Of a stretch of DNA of 64,000 nucleotides, positions 16,604 through 25,536 are shown piece after piece (positions within the stretch are counted from its first letter, which is position 1; each line of letters starts with the position of its first letter). The notes below the pieces were generated by a model that saw nothing but the letters and a program-made list of their open reading frames with translations, was not told the origin of the DNA and did no database searches. The DNA lies in the NCBI GenBank assembly GCA_039978075.1, contig JBDWCA010000002.1, positions 620,001-684,000 of the forward strand. The letters run 5' to 3'. The position numbers were made by a program, and so were the translations under genes. The DNA is from Anderseniella sp039978075 (lineage in GTDB: Bacteria > Pseudomonadota > Alphaproteobacteria > Rhizobiales > Aestuariivirgaceae).

Positions 16604-19600
16604 TCACACTGTTGTGATTGCTGATCCCCGCCAGGCCTCGTCCAGCATGGCGTTCGGTACAGGCATAAGGGCAGGGGCGTCAGTCCATAAAAGGGCGCAT
16701 TCAATGTCACGGCCCGGATATACCCGTTCCAGTGCCTTGGCGTATGCCGCAAGCTGGCGCAGATAGATCCCGGGAACGCCATTGACGCTGTCGGGCGGCG
16801 GGCGATTGGTTTTGAAATCCACCACCAGCACCCGGTCAGGCTCAACCAGCAGCCGGTCGATCTGGCCGGTCAGGCCGAGCCTGTCTTGATCCGGCAGATC
16901 GATCATGGCTGCTATCGAGACTTCAGGTCGTGCGGCGGCGGAAAACACGCCAGCAAAGCGCGCATCCGCAAACAGCGCCATTATTTCCGACACGGTTGCA
17001 TCACACTCAGGCTCAGGGACGCCATTTGCCGCCAGGAACCTCCGGGCAGCCGGTTCACGCTGTTCGCCGGCAAGTTCCGGCAGCGATTGCAAAAGCCGGT
17101 GTACCAACTGGCCTCTGCGGAACCGGGTATGGCTGAGCGGCGCCAATGGCGACAACGCGGTTTCGCTGCTCCAGCCGTCATCTGTTTCTCCGGCTGCATC
17201 GATGCGTGAAGGCGCCAGCCAGCGGTTGGGCGCAGCAACACTGCGGGCCGGAGCATGTGCCCATTCAGGCGGCGCACTTGCCTGGGCAGCATTACCGCCG
17301 GAACTTTCCTTGTCGTCGCGGACTTGCGGTTCACCTGCCCGCCAGGTGCAGAAACCTTCACTGTCGACATGTTGCTGCAACAAGGGTGTTTCGCCGCCTG
17401 TCAGCGCCGCATGCATCATGGCATACCAACTGGCACCTGGTGCCTCAGCCTGTGTGGTCTTACTCTTCGGCTTGACGAAACCGCACACATAGAGCCGGTA
17501 ACGCGCTCTGGTCATCGCCACGTAGAGCAGCCGGTTGTACTCTTCCATCAGGCCTTCGAAGGCCTTGTCCTTCAGTGCATCGGTAACCTGTGTGGCGTAG
17601 TCCGATTTCAGCCGCCAGACCGGGATATTGCCATCGGTGAACAGGACGCTGTCGATTTTCCTGGTCTCCGGCGCTGAACAGGTATCCGGAAGGAATACAA
17701 TCGGCGCTTCCAGGCCCTTGGCACCATGCACCGTCATGACCCGCACTTCACCGCCGGCCTGGTCCATGTCGCGGCGGATATCGGCCTGGGTCGCCTCAAG
17801 CCAGGCCAGGAACCCGGCCAGTGAGGGCGCGTGCTGTTGTTCATACTCAAGAGCCAGTTGTAGAAAGGCATCTACCGGATCAGCGGCTTCCGGTCCAAGC
17901 CCGCCGAGCAGGGCCCGCCTGCCGCCATCGCGCGACAGGACGGCTGAATAGAAGTCGAACACACTTGATCTTGCCGCAAGATCGCGCCAGCGGGCCAGTT
18001 GCTCACAAGCTGTCTTATAGGGTTTGCCTGCCCGGGCGGCCTTTTCCAACCTGTCCCGGATGCTGCCGGTTTCCCGATTGCGGGAAAGTCCAAACAGATC
18101 ATTGTCATCGTCAAACCGCGTGACACCATTATCATGGGTAAACAACGGGCTTTTCAACACACCGGCAAGGTTCAGGTCATCCTGCGGCAGAATGCAGACC
18201 TGTGCCAGCGCCATCAGATCCTGGACCGCTATGTGATCGAGCAGCTTCAGCCGGTCGGCACCGGCAACCGGTACACCGGCTTCCTTGAGGGCCCGAACGA
18301 TTGCCGCCATCAGATATGACCGCTGGCGCACCAGAATGAGGATGTCGGACGGCATGACCGGTCGATCCTGCTTCAACATCTCTCGTGGTTCGCCTTGCGT
18401 CCATTCTGCAACTGTCGCGGCGATGCGGCGTGCCATCACCAGATGTGGCGGGTCGGCAATCTCGCCTGATTTTGGCGCCCAGTGCTGAACGTCGTCATCC
18501 GACTGCCCGCGCTCCAGATCCCAGATCTCGATCAGTCCCTGTTCACCTTTGCGGATCGGCAAATGCCGGACCTCAGGCTGGATTTCAGACGTCACGCCCT
18601 TGCTTGCGTCATCGCGTTGGAACACCAGGTCAACAGCCCGCAGCACCAGTTCGCTGGAGCGGAAGGAGTGTTCAAGCGGGACCTCGCGATAGGTCTCTCC
18701 GGCATTGCTGATAAGCGTCTCGTAAAGACCTGCCTGCTTGTCGAACTCTTTCGGATCGGCACCCTGGAATGAATAGATCGACTGTTTGCGGTCTCCCACG
18801 GCGAACATGGTTCTTGCCGACCCGCCGCGTGCGCCCTCACCGGCAAAAAACTCTTCTGTCAGGGCGTTGATGATCTGCCACTGATCGGGACTTGTGTCCT
18901 GGGCTTCATCTATCAGGATGTGATCCAGTCCGCCGTCGAGTTTGTACAGCACCCAGGCAGCGTCGGCATTGTGGTGCAGGAGATCAACCGTTTGATGTAT
19001 CAGGTCCTCGAAGTCATATGCCGCAAGGTTTTGCTTCAGTTTGTTGAAGGTGGCGATGATCTCCAGCCCGAGGTAAACCAGCCCATTGGTGGAGCGGACG
19101 ATCAACAGCGCATTGATGCTTTCCAGTGCCGTTAGCAGTATTTCGCGCATTCTCAGCAATGCCTCACGGCATTCCGGATGCCGCTCGTCCAGCTTCTTGG
19201 TCGCCAGCGCCGTATCGCCCTTCGGTTTTCCTTTGCCGGTCAACGCAATCTGCCTGGCAATTGACAATACGTCCTGTGGGGACTGTGCCGCCAGCATGCG
19301 GCTGATCAGTGCTGCCTGTTTTGTATTCGTCACTGCAGCGTCAGCTGCCATCAGCGTGGCCGCGTCCTGCAGAGCGGTTTTGTCGAGCCGGGCTGCGAAG
19401 TCCTGAGCAATGTCCTGTGGCGTCTCATCACCGGTCAGACCAAATATGTGGTGGAGTTGCGCGGTTAATCGCGGGAACGTCTCCTCGGTACCAAATGCGG
19501 CCAGCAGTTTGCTGCCATGCTTTTGCAGCTCGTAAAGCAGTCCGGAGAATGCCTGTTCATTGGCGAACGGTGTAATCGTCGACACCGCATCCCGGATCCG

Positions 19601-20119
19601 GTCGTCATCGCGGGTCAGGACCTGCGCGCGTGCCAGCGCCATCAGGTCGCGGCTGTCGGTTGTGCTCAGCACGTGGAAGCCGGGCACCACGCCTGCTTCG
19701 ATCGGAAATCGCTGCAGCAGACGTTCGCAGAACGCGTGAATTGTCTGGACCTTCAGGCCGCCCGGGGTTTCAAGAGCACGGGTGAACAGCCTGCGCGCCT
19801 CGTCCAGATTGCGTATTTCCATATCGGATTGCGCAACATCCTTGCGGATCAATTCGGTCAGCTCGCGGTCGTTCTTGGCAATCCAGCCGGACAGCTTGTC
19901 AAACAGGCGTTCCGACATTTCAGCCGCTGCCGCGCGGGTATAGGTCAGGCACAGAATGCGTTCGGGTTGCACCCCGTTGAGCAGTAGCCTGATCACGCGT
20001 CCAACCAGCACATGGGTTTTGCCGGCACCGGCATTTGCCGGCACGAACGCCGAAACGTCAGGTCCGGATGCGAGGTCCTGCTGCTGTCTGGCTGTATCAA
20101 ATTCCGCTGATGCGCTCAT
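16604..20119 (-). CDS. addA: Double-strand break repair helicase AddA
   Basis: AddA is the UvrD-like helicase and nuclease subunit of the AddAB complex that resects DNA ends for RecA, the alphaproteobacterial counterpart of RecBCD. The 1171-aa protein has Walker A VPANAGAGKTHVLVGRV (residues 27-43), Walker B LIDEAQDTSPDQWQI, VGDRKQSIYSFQGADPKEF, MTVHGAKGLEAPIVFLPDT, YVAMTRARYRLYVCG, and a C-terminal RecB-type nuclease with VLVVDFKTNR. Its ATG overlaps the addB stop (ATGA). The stop codon is 7 bp from the MITE, so the gene escaped disruption. Confidence 0.95.
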   Translation of the reverse strand: MSASAEFDTARQQQDLASGPDVSAFVPANAGAGKTHVLVGRVIRLLLNGVQPERILCLTYTRAAAAEMSERLFDKLSGWIAKNDRELTELIRKDVAQSDMEIRNLDEARRLFTRALETPGGLKVQTIHAFCERLLQRFPIEAGVVPGFHVLSTTDSRDLMALARAQVLTRDDDRIRDAVSTITPFANEQAFSGLLYELQKHGSKLLAAFGTEETFPRLTAQLHHIFGLTGDETPQDIAQDFAARLDKTALQDAATLMAADAAVTNTKQAALISRMLAAQSPQDVLSIARQIALTGKGKPKGDTALATKKLDERHPECREALLRMREILLTALESINALLIVRSTNGLVYLGLEIIATFNKLKQNLAAYDFEDLIHQTVDLLHHNADAAWVLYKLDGGLDHILIDEAQDTSPDQWQIINALTEEFFAGEGARGGSARTMFAVGDRKQSIYSFQGADPKEFDKQAGLYETLISNAGETYREVPLEHSFRSSELVLRAVDLVFQRDDASKGVTSEIQPEVRHLPIRKGEQGLIEIWDLERGQSDDDVQHWAPKSGEIADPPHLVMARRIAATVAEWTQGEPREMLKQDRPVMPSDILILVRQRSYLMAAIVRALKEAGVPVAGADRLKLLDHIAVQDLMALAQVCILPQDDLNLAGVLKSPLFTHDNGVTRFDDDNDLFGLSRNRETGSIRDRLEKAARAGKPYKTACEQLARWRDLAARSSVFDFYSAVLSRDGGRRALLGGLGPEAADPVDAFLQLALEYEQQHAPSLAGFLAWLEATQADIRRDMDQAGGEVRVMTVHGAKGLEAPIVFLPDTCSAPETRKIDSVLFTDGNIPVWRLKSDYATQVTDALKDKAFEGLMEEYNRLLYVAMTRARYRLYVCGFVKPKSKTTQAEAPGASWYAMMHAALTGGETPLLQQHVDSEGFCTWRAGEPQVRDDKESSGGNAAQASAPPEWAHAPARSVAAPNRWLAPSRIDAAGETDDGWSSETALSPLAPLSHTRFRRGQLVHRLLQSLPELAGEQREPAARRFLAANGVPEPECDATVSEIMALFADARFAGVFSAAARPEVSIAAMIDLPDQDRLGLTGQIDRLLVEPDRVLVVDFKTNRPPPDSVNGVPGIYLRQLAAYAKALERVYPGRDIECALLWTDAPALMPVPNAMLDEAWRGSAITTV

Positions 20120-23100
20120 TCGCCGTCTCCGGCATCTGACCCGTAATCGCTGCCCTGGCCCCATTCGCGCCACCGTGACAGGTGGTCATAGTCGCCTTTG
20201 CGGTTCCATGCCTCGTCGCCTGCGCGGGCCGGATAGGCCTGTGTGGCACTCAGATAACTGGTAATCAGCGAGCGTACGCCGTCGGCAGCGTTTTCAATCT
20301 CGTCTGCAATATCCACCGCGCCCGACGGTCCGATCAATGCGCCGGGCGGGTCACCCCCGGACAGGCGAATGTACAAGAGTTCTGAAACCTGCGCGGCGGG
20401 CAGTTTACCAAACCCGCCCTGCTGGGCAATCCAGCCTTCCAGGTAAAGCTGTGGCTTGTAACTCTTGCGTTGCTTGCCGTTTTTATCGTGGAGAGCCATC
20501 AGGCTGGCGCCGCCGGTCTTGTAATCGACAATGCGAAGCGAGCCGGACTGCAGCCTGTCAATCCGATCTGCCCGTGCTGTGAGATCGACATTTTCACCAT
20601 CGACCTCAAACGCGTGCACTCCTTCAAGTTCGGTAAGCTGGGCGGTTACATCCTGGCGTAAGACGGCTTCGTGTTCACAGAACCAGTCAGTCATGCGCCA
20701 TACCTGCGGCAGCCAGAGGGCGCGCAGGGCAGGATCGGGTGCAAACTCGCCAATGAGTTTCACCGCAATGTCTCGCATGATGGCGGGTGCGTCATCAGGC
20801 ATGGCGTCCGGGTATTGCTCGGTAAAGCTTTCCACAACGGCATGAACAAGCTGGCCGCGTTCAGCCGCACCCGGTTCGCGATCAAGCGGAGGCAGAGGCT
20901 TCAGTCTCAGGATTGCATTTGCATACAGCCAGTAGGGATCCTGCATAAGCCGCTCAACCCGCGAAACCGAATATCTCCGTGGTCGTGCCTCAACCGGTGG
21001 CACCGGTTTTGGAGGCTCTGCGGCGGCCGGTTTTTCACCCGTTGCCAGTTTTGCATGCCAGTCCAGCCCAAGCGCCCAGCCTGCCCAGTCGGTTGCCGGG
21101 TCAGGCTTGAGTGCATCCTCAAGCCCTGCCGCTGCCAGCACCGCTCTCAACCTCAACAGCCAGCGTGACGCCACCGCAGGTGTGCCATTGACCTTGCGGG
21201 CCCACGTCAGCACCACGGTATCGGCACCAAGACCCTGCACGAAATCATGTGCGGCCAAACCCAGCCTGCGCTCCGGCAGCTGCAGGCCGACAGCCAGGTG
21301 CTGCGGGCGCGACAGCCACGGTCCCGGATCAGCGTCACCCGGCCAGATGCCCTCGTTCAGGCCGCCGAGAATAACCTGTTCCGTCTGCACCAGACGGGCC
21401 TCCAGCAACCCCAGTATCTGCAGTTTTGGGTGCAGCGGATATCGCCTGCGCACCGGCACAGCGCGTAAAGTGTCCGTAACGAAACTGCAGTAGTCCGCAT
21501 GAGGCATCGCCGGTGCGGCGGCTGTGTGATCGAGCAATTCGCGTAAGGTTTCCGACAGCGCATTGCCTGCTTCACCGGTCCATAATCTGTCAGCAACGCC
21601 GATGGCTCCGGCGCTCAAGCTCTCGGCAACTGAAACATGGGCGTTGAGCAAACCTGCCAGCGGACTGCCGTCAACAGCGTCCGACAACTCCAGCAACGGC
21701 ATCATTATCTGCTCGAGCCGTGCCGCCACGATGGACAGATCGTCCCATTGTTCGGGTGAAATATTCCTGGCCAGCGGATGCGCAAACATGTCGTTTGCCA
21801 GTTTTCTGGCCTGCGAAATGCGCGCTGCAAGGCCGCGCAATTGATGCCCACCAGGCATCTGCCGGAACACGGCGATTTCCAGCAGTTTCGCCAATGCCCG
21901 CATGTCGGTACCAGCAACCAGCTCATCCGTCATAAGGCTGTGACCAAGCAGGGCAACCATGTCGTGGGCCCGTGCAGACGGTGCACATACTTCACTCACC
22001 AGCCGGAAGAAAATGCCCTGCTCGGTGCCGGCAAGCGGTTCGCCCGCACTGTCATCGACATGAATGTCCCAACGCGCCAGTTCGGATGCGACCCGGCGGG
22101 CCAGTTGCCTGTCCGGTGTTATCAGTGAACACGCGCGGTGTTCATCGTGCGCCTGGCGCATCAGCATCGCGATCATCAACGCCTGCTCGCGCACTTCGGG
22201 GCACACCAGTTCGGATATAGTTCCACACGCAAGCTTGAATTCGGTACACCAGCTTGCGAGATCCTTCCACAAATGGGTCGCCTCGCTGGGCCGCATTGTC
22301 TCTGACGCCAGCAGGGCACGGGACCGTCCGGTCTCGGTGAGGCGCACGCCCGGCAGGTCCGGTACATCGGCTCGCTCGATGCCGATTTTTTCAATCAGTT
22401 CCTTCATGCCGTACTGGGGATGCTGAGGGGAGGTCTGAATACCGGCCCAGCTTTCATCATCCAGGTTATGATCAAGGCCTGGCAGGATTACCGCGCCGCG
22501 CGGCAGGTGGGCGATTGTCGCCAGCAGGTCGGCGGTCGCAGGGACCGAACCGGTGGAGCCTGCCGCGATCACCGGGCCGGCCGGCATTTGTTGCCGCAGT
22601 CTTTCCGCCTCGGCCTGCAGCAGGGCCGTCCGGCGTGCCTGTGGTCCCATAAGGCCTGCCTCGGCCATTGCGGCCGGGTAGATCTGGGCAATGATGTTCA
22701 GGAAATCGGCAGCCTCGTTGCGATGCAGCGGCATCTCGTGATCGCCGGCGAGCAGCTCAGGTAGATCGGCCAGTGTTATGTCACCGGTTTCAAGGCTGTC
22801 GATCAGTTGTATCAGGGACGTGGCCATTTGCAGCGCGTGCGAAACGCTGTCATTGACGGCACGCGCTGCCGGACTGACTGGGTTCGACCTGGCCCAGTCA
22901 CTCACGATGCGTGCCAGTAAAAATTGCCGCTGCACCCGGGTGGCGGCTGGTGGCAGGTCCAGGTCGCCCATTGCGCCCGGTCCGTACGCGCCGGTGATAT
23001 GGAGTTCGTCCTCGTCCACATCGCCCAGCGCGCGAATGACCGGCAACAGTCTTGCTGTATCCGGGTCTGCCTCAATGAAGGCTTCGCGGCAGGCCCGCAC

Positions 23101-23268
23101 CGCGCGCCGCGTCGGCAGCAGGATTGTCCAGGTGCTCAACTCAAGTGGATCCGGCGCGCCTGTCGGGCCTGGCAACAAGTGCCCTTCAAGAATGGATGCA
23201 ACAAGGCTTGGCAGAAAACCGCAGGACGCAGGGATGGTGAACACAGACGCTGTGGCGCGCTGCGTCAT
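20116..23268 (-). CDS. addB: Double-strand break repair protein AddB
   Basis: AddB is the partner of AddA, with an inactivated helicase-like N-terminus and a second RecB-family nuclease. The 1050-aa protein begins MTQRATASVFTIP. It carries WTILLPTRRAVRACREAFIE early on and ends in the nuclease LRIVDYKTGG followed by KSYKPQLYLEGWIA. The frame is open 23 codons earlier, but the ATG at 23268 overlaps the stop of the upstream nucleotidyltransferase gene (ATGA), as do the other junctions in this operon. Confidence 0.93.
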   Translation of the reverse strand: MTQRATASVFTIPASCGFLPSLVASILEGHLLPGPTGAPDPLELSTWTILLPTRRAVRACREAFIEADPDTARLLPVIRALGDVDEDELHITGAYGPGAMGDLDLPPAATRVQRQFLLARIVSDWARSNPVSPAARAVNDSVSHALQMATSLIQLIDSLETGDITLADLPELLAGDHEMPLHRNEAADFLNIIAQIYPAAMAEAGLMGPQARRTALLQAEAERLRQQMPAGPVIAAGSTGSVPATADLLATIAHLPRGAVILPGLDHNLDDESWAGIQTSPQHPQYGMKELIEKIGIERADVPDLPGVRLTETGRSRALLASETMRPSEATHLWKDLASWCTEFKLACGTISELVCPEVREQALMIAMLMRQAHDEHRACSLITPDRQLARRVASELARWDIHVDDSAGEPLAGTEQGIFFRLVSEVCAPSARAHDMVALLGHSLMTDELVAGTDMRALAKLLEIAVFRQMPGGHQLRGLAARISQARKLANDMFAHPLARNISPEQWDDLSIVAARLEQIMMPLLELSDAVDGSPLAGLLNAHVSVAESLSAGAIGVADRLWTGEAGNALSETLRELLDHTAAAPAMPHADYCSFVTDTLRAVPVRRRYPLHPKLQILGLLEARLVQTEQVILGGLNEGIWPGDADPGPWLSRPQHLAVGLQLPERRLGLAAHDFVQGLGADTVVLTWARKVNGTPAVASRWLLRLRAVLAAAGLEDALKPDPATDWAGWALGLDWHAKLATGEKPAAAEPPKPVPPVEARPRRYSVSRVERLMQDPYWLYANAILRLKPLPPLDREPGAAERGQLVHAVVESFTEQYPDAMPDDAPAIMRDIAVKLIGEFAPDPALRALWLPQVWRMTDWFCEHEAVLRQDVTAQLTELEGVHAFEVDGENVDLTARADRIDRLQSGSLRIVDYKTGGASLMALHDKNGKQRKSYKPQLYLEGWIAQQGGFGKLPAAQVSELLYIRLSGGDPPGALIGPSGAVDIADEIENAADGVRSLITSYLSATQAYPARAGDEAWNRKGDYDHLSRWREWGQGSDYGSDAGDGE

Positions 23269-23981
23269 GGTGCGTCCAGTGCGGCAAGCCTGTCTTCTGC
23301 TTCTGTAATGGCCGCCGGTGTGCCGACATGCAACCACCAGTTATCGTGCTCCATGCCGTAAAGTCGCTGGGTGGTGATTGCCCGGTTCCACAGCAGGTTC
23401 ATGGAAAACGCACCTTCCGGTGCGTCGATGAACAACCGCGGATGCACCATGTAGGCACCGGCATAGACCAGTGGTGCAGTGTCCTCGCTGCGGCGCGACA
23501 ATTGTCCTTGCGTGTTCATTTCAAAATCACCGGGTCCGTCAAAACCGACCGAACGGGCTTTGCCGGACAACAGTAACAGACAGTCCATCTGTTCATCATT
23601 CCACAACGTTGCCATACGCTGCAAAGCCGGCATTGCCCCGTCAACCCAGAACGAGTCAGAGTTCAGTACGAAAAACGGGCTATCACCCAATAGCGGCAAT
23701 GCCTGCGCCACGCCGCCGCCGGTATCCAGCAGCAGGCCGGTTTCATCCTGTACCGTGATGTCCAGGTCATTTCTGCCATCTGCCCAAACCTCTATCTGGT
23801 CAGGCAGATAATGCTTGTTGACGACCATGTGCGTTACGCCCGAGTGCTCAAGTGTGTCCACACCACGGTCCAGCAGTGATCTGCCGGCCACTTCGATCAG
23901 CGGCTTTGGCCGCTCCAGTGTCAGGGGCCGCATGCGGGTTCCCAGTCCCGCCGCCAGCACCATGGCGCGTGAGCCGATCAT
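23265..23981 (-). CDS. Sugar-phosphate nucleotidyltransferase, MurU-like
   Basis: This 238-aa protein has the MVLAAGLGTRMRPLTLERPK signature of sugar nucleotidyltransferases, the conserved PLIEVAGRSLLDR, LDTGGGVAQALPLLG, and FFVLNSDSFWVDG with the metal-binding Asp. Its size and pairing with an AmgK-type kinase (next gene, overlapping by ATGA) suggest a MurNAc-1-phosphate uridylyltransferase of the peptidoglycan-recycling route. That specificity is inferred from context; a mannose- or glucose-1-P enzyme is possible. Confidence 0.85.
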   Translation of the reverse strand: MIGSRAMVLAAGLGTRMRPLTLERPKPLIEVAGRSLLDRGVDTLEHSGVTHMVVNKHYLPDQIEVWADGRNDLDITVQDETGLLLDTGGGVAQALPLLGDSPFFVLNSDSFWVDGAMPALQRMATLWNDEQMDCLLLLSGKARSVGFDGPGDFEMNTQGQLSRRSEDTAPLVYAGAYMVHPRLFIDAPEGAFSMNLLWNRAITTQRLYGMEHDNWWLHVGTPAAITEAEDRLAALDAP

Positions 23982-25531
23982 GAACCGCCACCGTCACGCA
24001 ACGAGTGTGGCAGATACCTGTCAAACCATGCCTTCACCGCGCCCAGGGCAGGGTGGCGCAGATTGTGCTCCAGCACATCACTGGCGCGCGGCAAATGCTC
24101 GAGATAGGCCGGTTTTCCGTCGCGGGCATTCAGACGGGCAAAAATGCCGAGTATTTTTGTGGCGCGCTGGGCACCCAGTATGGTGTAGGCGGCCGCGAAT
24201 GAGGCCGTGTCAAAGTCCTCGTCATCGGCGCTGCGCGCGGCGACATACATGTCATAGTAGTCTTTCTCGGCATCGGCGGGGATGGTTATGCGCACGTCCT
24301 GCAACAAGGACGCAAGATCATAGGCCGGATGACCCAGCACACAGTCCTGCGTATCGATCAGGCCGATCTTGCGGTCACCATCACGTCCGGGCAGCCAGAA
24401 CAGGTTGTCGACATGAAAATCACGCAATACCCAGATTGGTTTGTTTGCGTGGACCTGTTGCAGAACGTCACGCCACGCGGCCATGAATTCATCGCGCGCC
24501 TCGTCGCGCAACGGCACATCGCACATATGCGGCCAGTACCAGTCAAGGCACAGTTCCGCCTCGATCAGCAGCGCATCCATATCGTAGGGCGACAGTTTGT
24601 AGGCATCGCCCGAAGACAGTTCGATTTCGTCCGGCCAACTGGTCTGTGCCATGTTGGCCAGCATCAACACGGCACTGGTCAGGCACAGGGAGAACCGATC
24701 AGCGTCATCAAGCAGTGACCGGAAACTTGCAGCGCCGAAGTCCTCGATCACCGCGAGCCCGTTGCCTGTGTCGATCGCATGGATTTCCGGGGCCGACAAA
24801 CCCTGTGCCAGCAGGCCTGTATTAATCGCTTCAACTGCACGTATATCTTCTGCCAGGTGCGCTATACGGCTGTACGGCAGGCCTTTGTGGACAGGATCAC
24901 CGTCGGGACGCGCCGGCATGTCCATCAGCAGACCGCAGGCACCATCCGGACCGTCGCTCAAGCGCTCGTAACGGCGTGACGAGGCGTCAGCAGGCATCTT
25001 GTGGCGGGTTGCGGTATCCCAGCCGCTGTCCGCCAACAGGCCGTCTATGTGCTGCAGCTTGTCGAGGCGCGCCCACCAGCTCTCGTCGCTGCTGGTCAGA
25101 TGCGCGCTGCGTCCGCTGTCTTTTTCGCTCAGTTCAACCAGCAATCCGCCGGGCGGCAGCAGGTCAGCGGCACGCGACGGCCATTCGACAATGACGGTTC
25201 CCGCATCAAGCGCCTCGTCAATGCCGAGTTCATCGATCTCCGCCGGTTCTTCCAGCCTGTAGAAATCCATGTGCGCCACACTTGCGCCGTCCAGTTCGTA
25301 TGTCTGGACCAGGGTGAATGTCGGGCTCGGTACCTCCAGTGCCGGATTGTCTGCAAGAGTGCGTATGAAGCTCCTGGCAAGTGTGGTCTTGCCGGCGCCA
25401 AGGTCGCCCTCCAGTTTGATCAGGTCACCTTTACCTGCCAGCATGGCAAGGCTGGCCGCAAGCCGCTCGCTGGCTTCCTCATCCGGCAAATCTATTCGCA
25501 CGCCTGGCTCGCTGACCCTGGTTGACATCAT
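23978..25531 (-). CDS. tsaE: Fusion: TsaE (t6A ATPase) and AmgK-like aminoglycoside-type phosphotransferase
   Basis: Residues about 1-160 are TsaE, the ATPase of the tRNA t6A37 complex, with GDLGAGKTTLARSFI, PSPTFTLVQTYE and VIVEWPSRA. Residues about 170-510 form an aminoglycoside-phosphotransferase-fold kinase with GLAVIEDFGAASFRSLL, LRDFHVDNLFWL (catalytic Asp/Asn) and IDTQDCVLGHPAYDLASLL. In Pseudomonas the kinase AmgK phosphorylates MurNAc for MurU, and the next gene here is MurU-like, so the pair fits cell-wall recycling. The fusion joins two unrelated pathways in one chain and is, as I recall, common in rhizobia. Two ATGs start the frame. Confidence 0.92.
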   Translation of the reverse strand: MMSTRVSEPGVRIDLPDEEASERLAASLAMLAGKGDLIKLEGDLGAGKTTLARSFIRTLADNPALEVPSPTFTLVQTYELDGASVAHMDFYRLEEPAEIDELGIDEALDAGTVIVEWPSRAADLLPPGGLLVELSEKDSGRSAHLTSSDESWWARLDKLQHIDGLLADSGWDTATRHKMPADASSRRYERLSDGPDGACGLLMDMPARPDGDPVHKGLPYSRIAHLAEDIRAVEAINTGLLAQGLSAPEIHAIDTGNGLAVIEDFGAASFRSLLDDADRFSLCLTSAVLMLANMAQTSWPDEIELSSGDAYKLSPYDMDALLIEAELCLDWYWPHMCDVPLRDEARDEFMAAWRDVLQQVHANKPIWVLRDFHVDNLFWLPGRDGDRKIGLIDTQDCVLGHPAYDLASLLQDVRITIPADAEKDYYDMYVAARSADDEDFDTASFAAAYTILGAQRATKILGIFARLNARDGKPAYLEHLPRASDVLEHNLRHPALGAVKAWFDRYLPHSLRDGGGS

Positions 25532-25536
25532 GACGT

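Noticed and set aside
16389..16607. 72-aa frame on the minus strand of the MITE
   Set aside because: It starts outside the element, has no ribosome site or recognisable domain, and is best explained by the element's inverted-repeat sequence.
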